Assembly: GCA_963823675.1 (NCBI GenBank)
Contig: CAWGMT010000016.1
Span: 186,001-250,000, forward strand
Length of the DNA stretch: 64,000 nt
DNA from: CAWGMT01 sp963823675
Lineage (GTDB): Bacteria; Planctomycetota; Planctomycetia; Isosphaerales; Isosphaeraceae
Direction of reading: 5' to 3'
Every line of letters starts with the position of its first letter. The first letter of the stretch is position 1. The position numbers and the translations under genes were made by a program. This document shows, piece by piece, positions 46,958 through 58,294 of the stretch. Under the pieces are notes generated by a model. It saw only the letters and a list, made by a program, of their open reading frames with translations. It ran no database searches and was not told the origin of the DNA.

Positions 46958-48380
46958 ATGATCAAGATCCTCGACGCACTCCCTGGCGACTCGCAGCGGC
47001 CCTCGCTCGAGAAACTCCCGACCTTCGCGCCGCGCCCTTCGCGGGCCGAACTGATCGCGCGCGGCGAGGCCATGCGGAAACAATGCCCGCGCAGCTCCCA
47101 CGCCGTCTGGAGTGCGCCGCACGACCGACCGGACCCGCTCCGGCTGGTCGAGGAAGGCAACGGCGGGCGAATCCCCGAGCTGATCCCCCTGCGCCACGGA
47201 CGCATGCTGCCGTCGCCCTTCACCTTCTATCGCGGCACGGCGCTCAACATGGCGGTGGACCTGGCCGGCACTCCCACAACAGGCTTTCGCGTACAGGCGT
47301 GCGGCGATGCGCACCTGGGCAATTTCCGCTGCTTCGCCACGCCGGAGCGGCGGGTCATCTTCGACATTCACGACCTTGATGAAACGCTTCCGGCCCCGTG
47401 GGAATGGGACGTCAAACGCCTGGCCGCCAGCTTTGTCCTCGCATGCCGCGACGAACGGCTTCAGCGACAAGCTCGCCCGCGATGCCGTGCTGACCTGCGT
47501 CCGGTCGTACCGCGAAGCCATGGCCCAGTTCAGCACGATGCGGGCCCTGGACGTGTGGTATGCCCGGTTTGAGGCCGAAAAGCTCGTCGCGGACATCGAC
47601 GACGCCGACATCCGCGCGCGGACCCGGAAGAGCCTGGACAAAGCGAAGAACGTCTGCGTCGTTGAGGACGTTTTCCCCAAGCTCGCCGACACGTCGGGCG
47701 AGACCCCGACCATCAAAGACAACCCGCCGTATATCTACCACCACCTGGAGCACGGCGAGGACGAATTCTACGCGCGGATCGAGGATGTCTTTTCCCATTA
47801 CCGCGAATCGTTACCGGACGACCGGCGTGTGCTCCTGGACCGATATGCCATCAAGGACAAGGCCATCAAGGTGGTGGGCGTCGGCAGCGTCGGCACCGTC
47901 TGCAGTGTCGCGCTCTTGATGGCGGGCGAAAAGGATCCGCTCTTCCTTCAGGTCAAAGAAGCGCGCCCCTCGGTCCTGGAGCCGTACGCGGGCCCGAGCG
48001 TTTATCCCAATCACGGGCAACGGGTCGTGAAGGGGCACCGGCTTATGCAATCGGCCAGCGACATCTTCCTGGGCTGGACGCAGGACAGGAGCGGCCGCCA
48101 TTTTTACGTCCGCCAGCTCCGGGACATGAAGCTCAAGTTCCGCATCGAAGAGTTCAAGCCGGCCAAGATGGTCATCTTCGCCGATTGGTGCGGGGGCACG
48201 CTGGCGCGCGCCCACGCCCGTTCCGGTGAGCCGGCTGTGATCAGCGGCTACCTCGGCAAGGCCGACACGTTTGATCAAGCGATCGCGGCCTTCGCGTTGG
48301 CCTATGCCGATCAGGTTGAGCGCGATTACGAGACCTTCGCGAAGGCGGTGCGCGAGGGCAGATTCGAAGCTCGGACGTGA
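46958..48380 (+). CDS. DUF2252 family protein, one frameshift
   Basis: ATG 46958 lies 21 nt after the LemA-DUF2207 stop, with GGAGAAG upstream. The first frame gives HGRMLPSPFTFYRGTALNMA, ACGDAHLGNFRCFATPE and IFDIHDLDETLPAPWEWDVK, the kinase-like core of DUF2252. Near 47453 the frame breaks; the next one continues NGFSDKLARDAVLTCV and KVVGVGSVGTVCSVALL, then FLQVKEARPSVLEPY and HFYVRQLRDMK. Removing one G gives a continuous ~474-aa protein. DUF2252 proteins have an aminoglycoside-phosphotransferase-like fold; their biochemical role is unknown. Probably co-transcribed with the LemA fusion. Confidence 0.8.
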
Positions 48381-48699
48381 GGTGGCACTGAAGGCACCCC
48401 TCCTCGGCGAGCAAGCTAGCCGAGGAAGTCCAGCATCGTTTGCCGTCCAGTCGAGACCTGAGGGGCGGGTGCGTGACCAGTCCGACGGATATTATCCGCA
48501 GATCCGACGAACGGCGAGCGCCCTTGCCGGAGCCTGTGCCGGACGGACGTGCGGAATGCCCGGTCGGGCGCAACGGGGCAGCATGTGGCGTTCAGTCCTG
48601 CGATAATCCAAGGGAGATGAGTGGTGGGGCTGCCCGAGGTTCCCGCGGGGGGGGACCAAGGGCTCACAGCCCACGCCTGACGCCCAGGAGAGCCGCCGC
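48381..48699. other. Intergenic region before the kinase gene
   Basis: No supported gene in ~320 nt; open frames here lack any family features. It ends with the kinase promoter/RBS region, where no strong RBS is visible. Confidence 0.5.
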
Positions 48700-51600
48700 A
48701 TGGCCGATGTCAACGCGGGTCGCAACTTCCTCTTTGGATTGCTTGCCCTTCAGAATGGCCTCATCAATCACGACCAGCTCGTCGCCGCGGTGTGGGCTTG
48801 GAGTTGCGACCAGGGTTGCCAGATCGCTGACTACTTGGTCAACCGCGGCGTTCTGGACGCCAGCCAGCGCAGCGTCGTTCAGGCGATGGTCGCGCAGCAT
48901 GAGAAGAAGCACGGCGACAGCACCGAGCAAAGCTCGGCCGCCATCACCGCCGGACGATCGACCAGCGAGAGCCTCGCAGCACTCGGCGACACTGAGATCG
49001 GGGAAACCTTGACCCAGGCCGGCGCCGGTCCGGCTTCGACCCAGATCGATTCCGGCCTCGACCATCAGTGGCGCCTACTCCGTCGGCTCGATCACGTCCG
49101 ACGGGCAGCGGTTCCGCGTTCTGCGGCCTCACGCCCGCGGCGGCCTCGGGGCCGTCTTCGTGGCGCTCGACACCGAACTGCACCGTGAGGTCGCGCTCAA
49201 GACGATCCTCGACCGCCACGCCGACGATCCCGCCAGCCGCGCCCGCTTCATGCTGGAGGCGGAGGTCACCGGGGGGCTTGAGCACCCGGGGATCGTCCCG
49301 GTCTACGGGCTGGGGATTTACGGAAGCGGCCGGCCCTACTACGCCATGCGCTTCATCAAAGGCGACTCGCTCAAGGAGGTAATCGAACACTTTCATGGCG
49401 ACCCCGGTCGCGTCAGCGCCGCGAGTCCCGCCGAGCCCGCTCGCGTCAGCGCCGGGAGTCCCGCCGAGCCCGGTCGCGTCAGCGCCGCGAGTCCTGGCGA
49501 GCCCGGTCGCGTCAGCGCCGCGAGTCCCAGCGAGCCCGGTCGCGTCAGCGCCGGGAGTCGTTCAAAAAAACAAGGTCGGGGCGCTAACGGATCCCCGCTC
49601 GCCTTTCGCCAACTGTTGCGCCGCTTCCTCGATGTCTGCGACGCAATCGATTACGCTCACAGCCGGGGCGTGCTGCACCGCGACATCAAGCCGGGCAATA
49701 TCATCATAGGCAAGCACGGCGAGACGCTGGTGGTGGACTGGGGGCTGGCCAAGGCGCAAGGGCGGCCCGACGCCGGCCCATCGGACGAGCGCCCGCTGGT
49801 ACCCAGCTCGGCCAGCGGGCCATCCGACACGCTGCCGGGCCGCGTGCTGGGAACGCCGTCGTACATGAGCCCGGAGCAAGCGCGCGGCGACCTGGAGCAA
49901 CTGGGCCCGCGGTCGGACGTCTACAGCCTGGGAGCGACGCTATATTGCCTGCTCACGGGGAAGCCGCCGTTCGAGGGCGGCGTGATCGAAGTGATCGAGG
50001 CCGTGCAGCGGGGAGCTTTCCAGCCGCCACGGTTCCTCGCCCCGTCGATCGACCGGGCGCTCGAAGCGGTCTGCCGGAAGGCGATGGCCCTGGACCCGGC
50101 GGACCGCTACGCCACGCCCAAGGCGCTCGCCGAGGATGTGGAGCGGTGGATGGCCGACGAGCCCGTGGCGGCTTATCGCGAATCTTGGGCCCGGGCGCTC
50201 ACCCGCTGGCTGACGAGGCATCGCACGGGTGTCACCGCTCTGGGCGCGGCCATGCTGGTGGCCCTGGCCGGTCTGGCGGCTGTGCTGGGCGTGCAGGCGC
50301 GAGCCAACGGCCAGTTGACGGTCAAGAACACCGAGCTCGACGCTGCCTTCCGCCGTGAGGCCCAGATCCGCAAGGAAGCCGAGACCAATTTCAACATGGC
50401 CAGGAACGCCGTCAACAACTACCTGACCAGCGTCAGCGAGAACACGCTCCTCAAGCAGCAAGACTCGGTCGAACATTCGCAGCCTGCCGCCGGGAATTGC
50501 TCAGCACGGCGCTGAAATACTACAAGAGTTTCGTGAATCAGCGCAACAACGATCCCAACCTCCGCCGGCAACTCGCAAACGCCTATTTCCGTGTGGGAGA
50601 GATCACTCAGGAGATTGACTCACGTATCGAGGCGATCGAGGCGTTCCAGTCGGCGCAGAGCGTCTGGGAAGCGCTCACCGCCGCCGACCCTGAAAATCAT
50701 GAGCTTCATGGCCGCCTGGCCGATTGCCACCTGGCGATTGGCAAGCAGAAAGACGCGCTCGGGGACCTCCAGGGGGCCATGACGTCGTTCGACCGGGCGC
50801 GGAGCGTCCTCGAGCCGCTCGCGGCGCTTCAGCTCGATCCGGCCCTTTACCAGCCATTGCTCGCGGATTGTTACGCGGAAATCGGGATCATCCAGGGGAA
50901 GCTCCAGTCCGGCGATCAAGGTCTGGAATCCCTCGAGAAAGCACGAGCGATCCAGCAAGGGTTGATCGCCCGGTATCCGCGAGAGATCCGCTATCGGCAG
51001 AGGCTGGCCGAGATCATCAACGTTCAGGGCTTTGTCTATTCCAAGAGGCTCGAATATGCCGCTGCGATCCGTTGCTTCGAGGAAGTTCAGAAGATTTGCC
51101 AGTCGCTCCTCGACCAGGTGACCGCCGGTCCCAAGCCGGTCAAGCTTCTCGACCTGCTGGCCCTCTCCCATTACAACATTGCCACAATTCACTACGCGAA
51201 CGGCCGGTTCGAACAGGCCCTCGAGTCCCTGGAGAAATCGCTCAAATACCGGTCCGAGCTCGCAGCCCTACACCCATCGGTCACCAGGTTCCGGGAAAAC
51301 CTCGGGGAAACTCACGAGGTCATTGCCGATATCCAGCACAAGCTCCATCGTGATGACCAGGCGTTCTCATCGCTTCAAATGGCCATCGACATTCTCGAAA
51401 AGCTCGTCCAAACTCATCCTGACCAGGCAAGGCACCACGCATGGCTGGGGCGGAGCTTCAATGCCCTGGGTTGCCTTCATGACGAGCTGCGTCACAACCA
51501 GCAAGCGATCCCCGCGTTTGAGAAAGCCGTCCAGGAAGAAGAGCGTGCCATCGCGCGGTCGCCCGATGATAACGAGTACAAGGTCCTGTACTGCGTCCAG

Positions 51601-52401
51601 CTCGAGAATCTTGGTGAGCAGTATGTCAACTTGGGCCAGGTCAACCGAGGGCTGCCATACTACCGACACGCAATCCAGATCCGCCGGCAGCTTTTTTCAT
51701 CCCATCGGAAAACACGCGCCTATCTTCTCGACCTCGCGCAGGCGCTCTCGACGTTGGGAGATATCCAACGCCATGCCGGCGACTCGACCGCCGCGCGCGA
51801 CTCGTCCTTCGAAGCGCGGAGTCTCCTCGAACGCGCCGCGGCCGCGATGCCCGGCGATCCAGAGCTCCAGGTCCGGCTCGGCGCGGCACTCGTTGGAGAG
51901 GCCGGTGCAGTGTCCGACCTGCGAGACCCGGAACAGGCACGATCGTTGCTCGACCGCGCCGTAAAAAGCCTGTCGGGCGCCTCGGTATCGTCAACCGGGA
52001 AAGCTCTGCGCAGCGAGTGGCAAAGCCAAGCGCTCTGGGAGCTCGCGCGTGTTCTACGCGCTTTGAACAACAGGGTGGAGGCGGACAAGGTCGACGCCCA
52101 GCGCGTGGCCTTATGGCAAGATCGTCCGCCCCGCGAACTTGCTGCCCTGGCTCTCAAAGAGACGAGCCTGGGCGCCTTGATTGGCTACGGTAAAACCCCT
52201 GTTCCGCCGGCAGCCCTGTCTGTCCGCGAGCTCGATCTGGATCAGGCCGCAGCCGATCTCGAGCTGGCCATCGCACGGGGTTTTCGAGACCTTCGCATGC
52301 TGAAATCCCATCCCGACTCCGAGATGCTCCTTTCGAGGGAGGATCTCAAACTTCCAATCATGGATATAGCCTTTCCTGATCGGCCGTTCGGGAGCCATTA
52401 A
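48700..52401 (+). CDS. Membrane Ser/Thr protein kinase with C-terminal TPRs, three frame breaks
   Basis: ATG 48700 starts an N-terminal helical region of planctomycete STPKs (NFLFGLLALQNGLINHDQLV). After a break near 49065 the kinase domain follows: Gly loop in RPHARGGLGAVFVALD, VALKTI (Lys), catalytic HRDIKPGN, VDWGLAK (DWG instead of DFG) and GTPSYMSPEQARG. A TM helix (LGAAMLVALAGLAAVLGV) then leads to ~630 residues of TPR-like repeats. Two 1-nt insertions near 50472 and 50486 split the link; removing them gives DIRSLRRELLSTALKYY. Reassembled length is ~1230 aa. The kinase is cytoplasmic and the TPR part would lie across the membrane. A tandem repeat interrupts the kinase domain (separate entry). 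Confidence 0.85.
49399..49561 (+). repeat. 33-nt tandem repeat (about 5 copies) inside the kinase domain
   Basis: The units of 33 nt (core GTCGCGTCAGCGCC, then GAGTCCCGCCGAGCCCG) encode GRVSAASPAEP-type 11-mers five times with small variation. They sit between the alphaD-like DSLKEVIEHFHGD and the alphaE segment FRQLLRRFLDVCDAIDYAHS, where other kinases of this group have a short loop. The core is itself palindrome-rich, like dispersed planctomycete repeats. Confidence 0.8.
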
Positions 52402-52835
52402 GTTGCCTTGCCTCCCTTGCGACGGATATCGTCGACGACGCGTTCGGCCCCTTCCTTACAGTATGTACGGCATGGCGGTCCAAGTGGCAGGCAGCGCCAG
52501 TCGCAACCACCTCAGAAGGGTTGCCGAGATGGTGATGCGCGCCGGCCGGCGTGAAGATCCGGCAAGGATTCGTCGCGAACCGGGCTAATCGCCGGCACGT
52601 TCTCCTGGTCACCGAGAAGGTGGGTTTATCTGTTCTGGCTTTCCGGACATTCAGAGTGTTCTTTGATGAAGCCGCACGTTACGATATTTGTCGCCGAAGC
52701 GGCACGGCGTTGTGTGTAATACCGTTTGGTAACAATTAGGCGGTAGCGTAAATCAGGAATCCGGTACCGCGCAAACGGCGAAGACGACTTTGAACAGCCA
52801 AGTCGCTTCGTTTTCCTCGTCTTCAAAGGTCTGTC
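52402..52835. other. Intergenic region between the kinase and PEP-CTERM genes
   Basis: About 430 nt with lower local GC towards its 3' end. No gene is supported; it should contain the promoter of the PEP-CTERM gene. No clear boxes are seen. Confidence 0.5.
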
Positions 52836-53561
52836 ATGGAAACCAGAGTACCCATTTTCCGCTATTCGGCGTTGCTGCTCTTCTTCGTGGCCGGTCCCTT
52901 GATCCCGGCGCTGCCTGCCGGCATCGTCTCTGAAAACTTCTCGGGAACGATCGAGTCTGTCTTGAACCCTGGAAACACGAATGTTGCCGTGAGCGATACG
53001 ATCAGCGGCAGCTTCGCTTACGACGCCTCGCAAAGCGGGAGCGGCGGCCTTTATACATTCACTGGTTCTCCCTTGATCCACAGTTTCACTTTCACGGTCT
53101 CGGATTCCGGTGGAAACCAGGTGTTCTTGGATTATTATACAGGTAATTTCACCGCATATTACGCCATCAACGTCATCTACGGTTACACATCCAACGCTCA
53201 GTATCCGGGCATCAACGGAACCGAGCTCGATATCAGAGGAGATACGCTCTACAACCAAGGGCACGGCATTTCTCCTGGCTTCGATTTGGCTCTTTTCGAT
53301 CCGGGTAACGTGGGAACTTCGCCATCCAATCCTCTCCCGGATTCGAGCGTCATCAACCATTTCACATCGAACGAGGCGTTTCTCACGTGGGGAGAGCCCG
53401 GCGTTCAGTCCTTCACCGCGATTATCCGCTTCGGAGCGATTCCAGAGCCCTCCAGTCTGCTCATGGGGGTTTTAGGGATCTTGACCTGCACCATTGGTTT
53501 CTTGGCCTCGCGACGCGGCTTAGCCGGAGATTCGAGACCTCGTCAACAGAGCGCGGAGTAA
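52836..53561 (+). CDS. PEP-CTERM sorting-domain exported protein
   Basis: 241 aa with an N-terminal signal peptide (YSALLLFFVAGPLIPALPAG) and a C-terminal PEP-CTERM signal: IPEPSSLLMGVLGILTC, hydrophobic stretch, then Arg-rich SRRGLAG. The middle is Gly/Ser/Tyr/Asn-rich and beta-like (NTNVAVSDTISGSFAYD, then ASQSGSGG), with no known enzyme domain. Such proteins are sorted by exosortase to the envelope and often linked to exopolysaccharide. No exosortase gene is in this window. A terminator-like hairpin follows. Confidence 0.9.
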   Translation: METRVPIFRYSALLLFFVAGPLIPALPAGIVSENFSGTIESVLNPGNTNVAVSDTISGSFAYDASQSGSGGLYTFTGSPLIHSFTFTVSDSGGNQVFLDYYTGNFTAYYAINVIYGYTSNAQYPGINGTELDIRGDTLYNQGHGISPGFDLALFDPGNVGTSPSNPLPDSSVINHFTSNEAFLTWGEPGVQSFTAIIRFGAIPEPSSLLMGVLGILTCTIGFLASRRGLAGDSRPRQQSAE

Positions 53562-53591
53562 GGATCTGCCCGACAATAACCTTCCGGGAAT

Positions 53592-53618
53592 GTCGCCTTT
53601 CGCGGAGCGAAAGGCGAC
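53592..53618. terminator. Intrinsic terminator-like hairpin
   Basis: A 12-bp perfect stem GTCGCCTTTCGC / GCGAAAGGCGAC with a 3-nt loop (GGA), followed by TCTTATTATT. It lies 30 nt after the PEP-CTERM stop and also faces the 3' end of the minus-strand ECF gene, so it may serve both. Confidence 0.75.
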
Positions 53619-53720
53619 TCTTATTATTCAGCGGCGCCCGAGGTAATGCTAAGCCGGCACGGACTATAGCCTACCGAGGTAAGCGGCCAGGTCGGCGATC
53701 TATGATTCGCGTCCCGGTTT

Positions 53721-56365
53721 CTAAGGCTCTGACAGTTTGTCGGGAGGGAGCGTGCGACCGGTGGCAGCGTCGATCACGTTCTGGCCGATTCTGACAGCCT
53801 TGACGACCGCGGGGTTGGTCAGGCCGCGGCCGGACTGGTTCCAGTAGCAAGACAAGTCGCTCGGGGAGTAGATGACCGCGGTCCGGCCGCCGCGGCTGAT
53901 GCCCCAAAGGGGGTGAATTACCGCGGGCAGCAGATGCCGGGCCCGCCAGACCGGATGATCGTCGGGCAGCCGTTGAAGCTGACCTGGCTTCTCGGAAAAT
54001 AGCTCGTCCATCAACCTCCTGAAGCCCCGGTCGAAATCGGCACTGCCACAGCAGGCTTCGCCCAGGATGAACCCTCCGCGCTCGACGTACTCTCGCAAAT
54101 TTTTCTTTTCGGCGATCGTGAACTCCGGGGCGCTGTGTCCGTTGATAAAGAGGATCGGCGCCCGAAGCAAGTCGGGGACCGTCGCCTTTTTGGCGTCAAC
54201 CACCTGCCACGTCAGCAGGTGGTGCCAGTCGCGGGAGACGATGCTCACGATATTTCGGATGTCGTCGGGATCGTTGTTCCAGTCTTCCGACGGGCCATGG
54301 CGCAGCTTGTTGATCAAGACAGGCGCCCGCCCCTTAGCCAGAAACAAGAGCGCGAAGCTGGTCGCCAGGACTTTGTTCTCCTCGACCAGTTTGCCTTGCC
54401 AGTACCCGCCTGGTTTGTCTTGCGCGCGACGAATTCCTCGGCACCAGCCCGATACCAATCGTGGTCGCCGAAAAGCCGAATGCCCGCGAGTCGCCCGGCG
54501 CGTTCCAGGCCGTAAAGGTAGTAGAATTTCCACTGCTGGCCGGCTCCGAAATTGTGACCGACCTGAAAGTGGCTGGTCAGCCAATTGATCCCAGCCTGAA
54601 GGTTGCGGTTGACCGCACCTTTTCCGCAGTCGTCGATCACGTCGCCCTGGAGAACCTCCTGGCCCTGGGATCGGCGGAGCCTCGAGATGATCATGCTGGA
54701 GATCCCCGCACAGGTCATGCTTGCGGTCGGGTTGTTCGCATCGGGAGTATAGGCCCAACTGCCGTTGCGCTTCTGGCCTCGCTCCCAGTAGGAACGCGAC
54801 AATTCCCAAACAGAGGGTTGCACTGGAACACCGACCTCGCTGGCGACGAACAGACCCAAAAGGGCGTATTGCGAGTTGGAATTGTCGCCGAAGCGTCGTT
54901 TGGTGTCGGAGTAGGTCCAGGACCCCGGCCACGACACCGGTTCGTTGCGTTTGATCTGGGCTTGCTCGAGCCAGCGGACGTTGGCCGCGATCCGCAATAT
55001 ATCGCGCCTTGGCTCGGCCGTTGCGAAGACCATCGTCTGCAATGAAATGGCGTATGTGCTTCGCAACTCTCCCGGCACGAAATGGCGGAGATAGTCGAGG
55101 GCTTGTCGAATCGCCTGCGAATCGGGGGTCTCACCGGCGGTCATGAGCGCGAGCGTGACCAGGCTGGTCGTACCGGTTCGCGATTCCGCTTCGACGTCAG
55201 CCCACGAACCGTCGGGCCGCTGCTGCGCCTTGAGGAACTGAACCCCTCCGTAGATGGCGCGCTCTGCTTGTTCGCCGAATGCCGATAGATGACGCTTCGG
55301 AACTGCCACGATCGGTATTCGCGTTTCTCCGCCGGAAGTCGCTGGCTGGCTTTCGGGGACGCCACGATCGGTTTTGGGCACCCTTGTGAGAGACGTACCG
55401 GGAACGACCGGTGCAATCGCTTCGACCGCCGGTGCCTCGCGGGATCGCGGCACGGTGCCGCGGGCGCCTCGGCCGGGCAGGCCGGCCAGCGTCATCCCGA
55501 TTAGCACGACAGCCGCAAATGCAGCCAGGGCCACTGCCGCCGCGAGCCCAACCTTGGCGAGCAAAATCGCGCTCAACTCCTTTTGCAACAGCAGCGGGAT
55601 CGACGAAGAGACCGACATCGGCCCGGCGGTTGCTGCTTCGGCAAGAGTGCCTTGAAGCGCGGCCCGCGTTGTGGCCACGGCGAGCGCCAGCGGCACGAGT
55701 GCCGCCGTGGTGGGCGTTGGCGCAAGCCCCGCGGCCAGAACGACCGCGGGGGCCAGGCCCCTCCGGGCCAGCCGGCCTTCCAACCGGCGGCGTCCCCGGG
55801 CCAGCCGGCTCTTGACTGTCCCGACTGGCCACTTCAGTCGTTGCGCCGCCTCTTCGTGCGAGAGTCCTTCAAGTGCGCAAAGCAAGATCGGCAACCGCTG
55901 GGCGTCGCCCAGCCGGTCGATCTCTTCATGGACGATGGCACAAACCTCGGCCCGTTCCACGGGATTGTCAGCGGCGGCGGCGATTTCGCCGGCTTCGGGC
56001 CGCTCACGGGTGTTGCGCCGGCGGACCCCGCCCTGGGCGCGAAGTGCGACCCGCCGGGCCACCCGATGGAGCCAGGCAGCCAGCGCGTCGGGATCATGGA
56101 TCGAACGCGCCCGGCGGGCCAGCAGGAGAAACGCTACCTGGAATGCGTCCTCGGCCAAATGGCCGTCCGCCAGAAGCCCGCGACAGACGCGCAGCACCAT
56201 CGGCCCGTGGCGCTCGACCAGGGTTGCAAACGCCGCTTCGGACGTCTCGCCACCGCGGGCGAACTGATCGAGCAAGCCGCGATCCGGCATCGCACCCAAC
56301 GCCCCGACGTCAAAGAGCGTGCGAATCTGCTTACCGAAAGCGATCGCCGAATTCATGTTTGCCAT
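53721..56365 (-). CDS. ECF sigma factor fused to a squalene-cyclase-like domain and DUF4159, one frameshift
   Basis: From ATG 56365 (MANMNSAIAF). Residues ~40-190 are an ECF sigma factor: region 2 (FATLVERHGPMVLRVCRGLL, DAFQVAFLLLARRA) and region 4 (ILLCALEGLSHEEAAQRL, KWPVGTVKSRLARGRRRLEG). A TM helix follows (AAAVALAAFAAVVLIGM, ~260-280), then alpha/alpha-barrel repeats of prenyltransferase/squalene-cyclase type (AIYGGVQFLKAQQRPDGSWAD; KRNGSWAYTPDANNP). After a break near 54422, fixed by one C, comes DUF4159 (APILFINGHSAPEF, YVERGGFILGEACCG). Total ~880 aa. Long C-terminal extensions on ECF factors are a planctomycete habit, thought to sense signals; this domain set would place sensing outside the membrane. 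Confidence 0.8.
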
Positions 56366-56453
56366 GAGCTTACCCGTCCGTTCCCGGCGCTCAACCCTCT
56401 TGCCCGATCCTACCTCTATTGAGGCGCGCTCGGCGACCAGAGGTCCCGATTTT

Positions 56454-58256
56454 TCAGAGACTGCCGAGGAAAGCCGCGAGGTCGGCGATCTCTTCGGGGG
56501 TGAACACAAGGTCCCGCGGATGGCGCACCTTCCGGAACACGTCGTCGAGGGACCGGGCTCGGCCGTCGTGGAGCAGAGCGCCTCGCTGGCGAACGCCTCG
56601 GAGCGAGGGCGGATTGAACTGGTGATTTCCGACCTCGTCAACCAGGCCGACGTCATAGTTGCTCGGAGATGTGTACTCGGGAGGGACATGGCAAGCCGCG
56701 CATTTTCGTACGTCGAAAACGGCGCGGCCACGAGCGATCGCGCTCAAGTCGCCCTGGCCGGTGCCCGTCATCGATGGCGAGGGCGGAGCCAGTGAATTGA
56801 GGTAAGCCGTCAGGTCGGCGACTTGCTCCTTGGTCGGCGCTGGCCCATGCATGGTCGTCACGATCGATTTGCGGACCTGGTCTTCCAGTCGGGCCATCGA
56901 GCCGGTCCAGGTCCATGGACCGGTCTGCGCGACACCCAGAAGCGAAGGCACCCGCTTGGGCGCGCCGTAGGAGCCATCACCCAGGGTGTCGCTCAGGAGA
57001 TTGTTGGTATGCCCATCGGTGTGGCAGCTATGACAGCTCATCCAGCCGTCGTGCGAGAGCTTGGCGCTGTAGAACAGCCGCTCGCCTCGCTCGGCTGCCG
57101 TGAGATCGGGCCGCGGCCCGAGCGAGAGCGCGGCAAGCCGCTGGCCATTCTTGATATCGACAATGGAGATCGTGTCGTCGAGGGTATCGGCGACGTAGAC
57201 GACCGATCCATCGGGACTCGGCGCCAGGGCCGTCGGCCGCCGCCCCACAACCGTCCGCCGCGGAGCTTGCTCGGGGCTTGGAGTAATCGCAACCTCGTCG
57301 ACACCAGCCAGGGCGACGATCAGGTCGCCGTGGATGTCGAAGGCAAGGGCGGCAGGATCACCGGCCGCATAGCCGACGTCGCCGAGGTCAAACAGCCGGC
57401 TACCGTCCAGGAACGCTGCGTCCGTGCCGGGATGCAACAGGGCTTCGGTCCGCAAGACGCGCAGATGGTTGCGGACCAAGAGGCCCCAGTGAACGTCGTC
57501 GAAGCTCGACTGAGCCAGGCGGCTAAGAACCTGGTGCGCAATCACAAGTGTCCGGCCATCGTGCGCGAAGACCAGCCCGCGGATGTTATGTCCCGGCAGC
57601 GAGCGCACCGACTCGATCAAGCGGCGTCCGGTATCGACGACGGCGAGCCTCCCGCCGAAGGCTTCGGCGACGACGAGTTTCGCCCTATCAACCGCCAAGG
57701 CCATCTCGCCCGGACAGAACGGCAGGTCGAGAATCCCCGAAATCGAGAGAGTGGCAGGCGAGCCTTCCGGTGTCCGCCTTGCGAGGCCGATAAAGGTCAA
57801 TCTGCGCGACCAGCGTGAGGCTACGATGCAGCCGGAACCGTCGGACGAAACAACGACCTTGATAGGATCGGGAGCGATCTTGAGATGGTCAACCGATTGA
57901 ATCGATCGATCTGCACAGCTTAACAACGACAGCTCATTGGCAACCTGATCGACGACGAGCAAGTGTCTACCGCCCGGCAGCATTGCAAGATCGGCCAAGC
58001 CGTGCCCGACCTCACACTCGGCGGTGATTCGTCGCGCCGTGGTGTCGACGACCGAAACGCTCCCGCTCCGCCGATTGGCGACCAGTAGTGTCTTACCGCC
58101 GTCCGTGCAGACCAATGCAACTGGCTGGCGGAGCCGCCGCGAGTGCGATGCGCCGGAGCCAGGCTCGTCCCCGCGAGCGCCGCGCATGACGGCGGTCGAA
58201 AAGAACGCAATCAGCAATGCCCCCAGGGCGGCCTGAACGAGCGAAGGTCTCACCAT
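56454..58256 (-). CDS. Exported beta-propeller/diheme cytochrome c peroxidase-like protein
   Basis: ~600 aa. The ATG at 58256 (MVRPSLVQAALGALLIAFF) opens a signal peptide; an upstream in-frame start at 58289 lacks a better context. Residues ~45-360 are YVTN-type propeller blades (LVCTDGGKTLLVANRRSGSV, then SVVDT; GSVVYVADTLDDTISIVDI). The C-terminal ~230 residues are MauG/cytochrome c peroxidase-like with two heme sites, CHSCH (~403) and CAACH (~518). Such proteins act in the periplasm in electron transfer or oxidation. It lies 38 nt downstream of the S41-like gene stop on the same strand, so they may be co-transcribed. Confidence 0.85.
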   Translation of the reverse strand: MVRPSLVQAALGALLIAFFSTAVMRGARGDEPGSGASHSRRLRQPVALVCTDGGKTLLVANRRSGSVSVVDTTARRITAECEVGHGLADLAMLPGGRHLLVVDQVANELSLLSCADRSIQSVDHLKIAPDPIKVVVSSDGSGCIVASRWSRRLTFIGLARRTPEGSPATLSISGILDLPFCPGEMALAVDRAKLVVAEAFGGRLAVVDTGRRLIESVRSLPGHNIRGLVFAHDGRTLVIAHQVLSRLAQSSFDDVHWGLLVRNHLRVLRTEALLHPGTDAAFLDGSRLFDLGDVGYAAGDPAALAFDIHGDLIVALAGVDEVAITPSPEQAPRRTVVGRRPTALAPSPDGSVVYVADTLDDTISIVDIKNGQRLAALSLGPRPDLTAAERGERLFYSAKLSHDGWMSCHSCHTDGHTNNLLSDTLGDGSYGAPKRVPSLLGVAQTGPWTWTGSMARLEDQVRKSIVTTMHGPAPTKEQVADLTAYLNSLAPPSPSMTGTGQGDLSAIARGRAVFDVRKCAACHVPPEYTSPSNYDVGLVDEVGNHQFNPPSLRGVRQRGALLHDGRARSLDDVFRKVRHPRDLVFTPEEIADLAAFLGSL

Positions 58257-58294
58257 CTTTTCTGCCCTGTTGCTGAACGGACCGGTCAATTCAT

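Noticed and set aside
49399..49561. Regular 33-nt repeats that could suggest a CRISPR array
   Set aside because: The units are contiguous without spacers and are translated in frame within the kinase.
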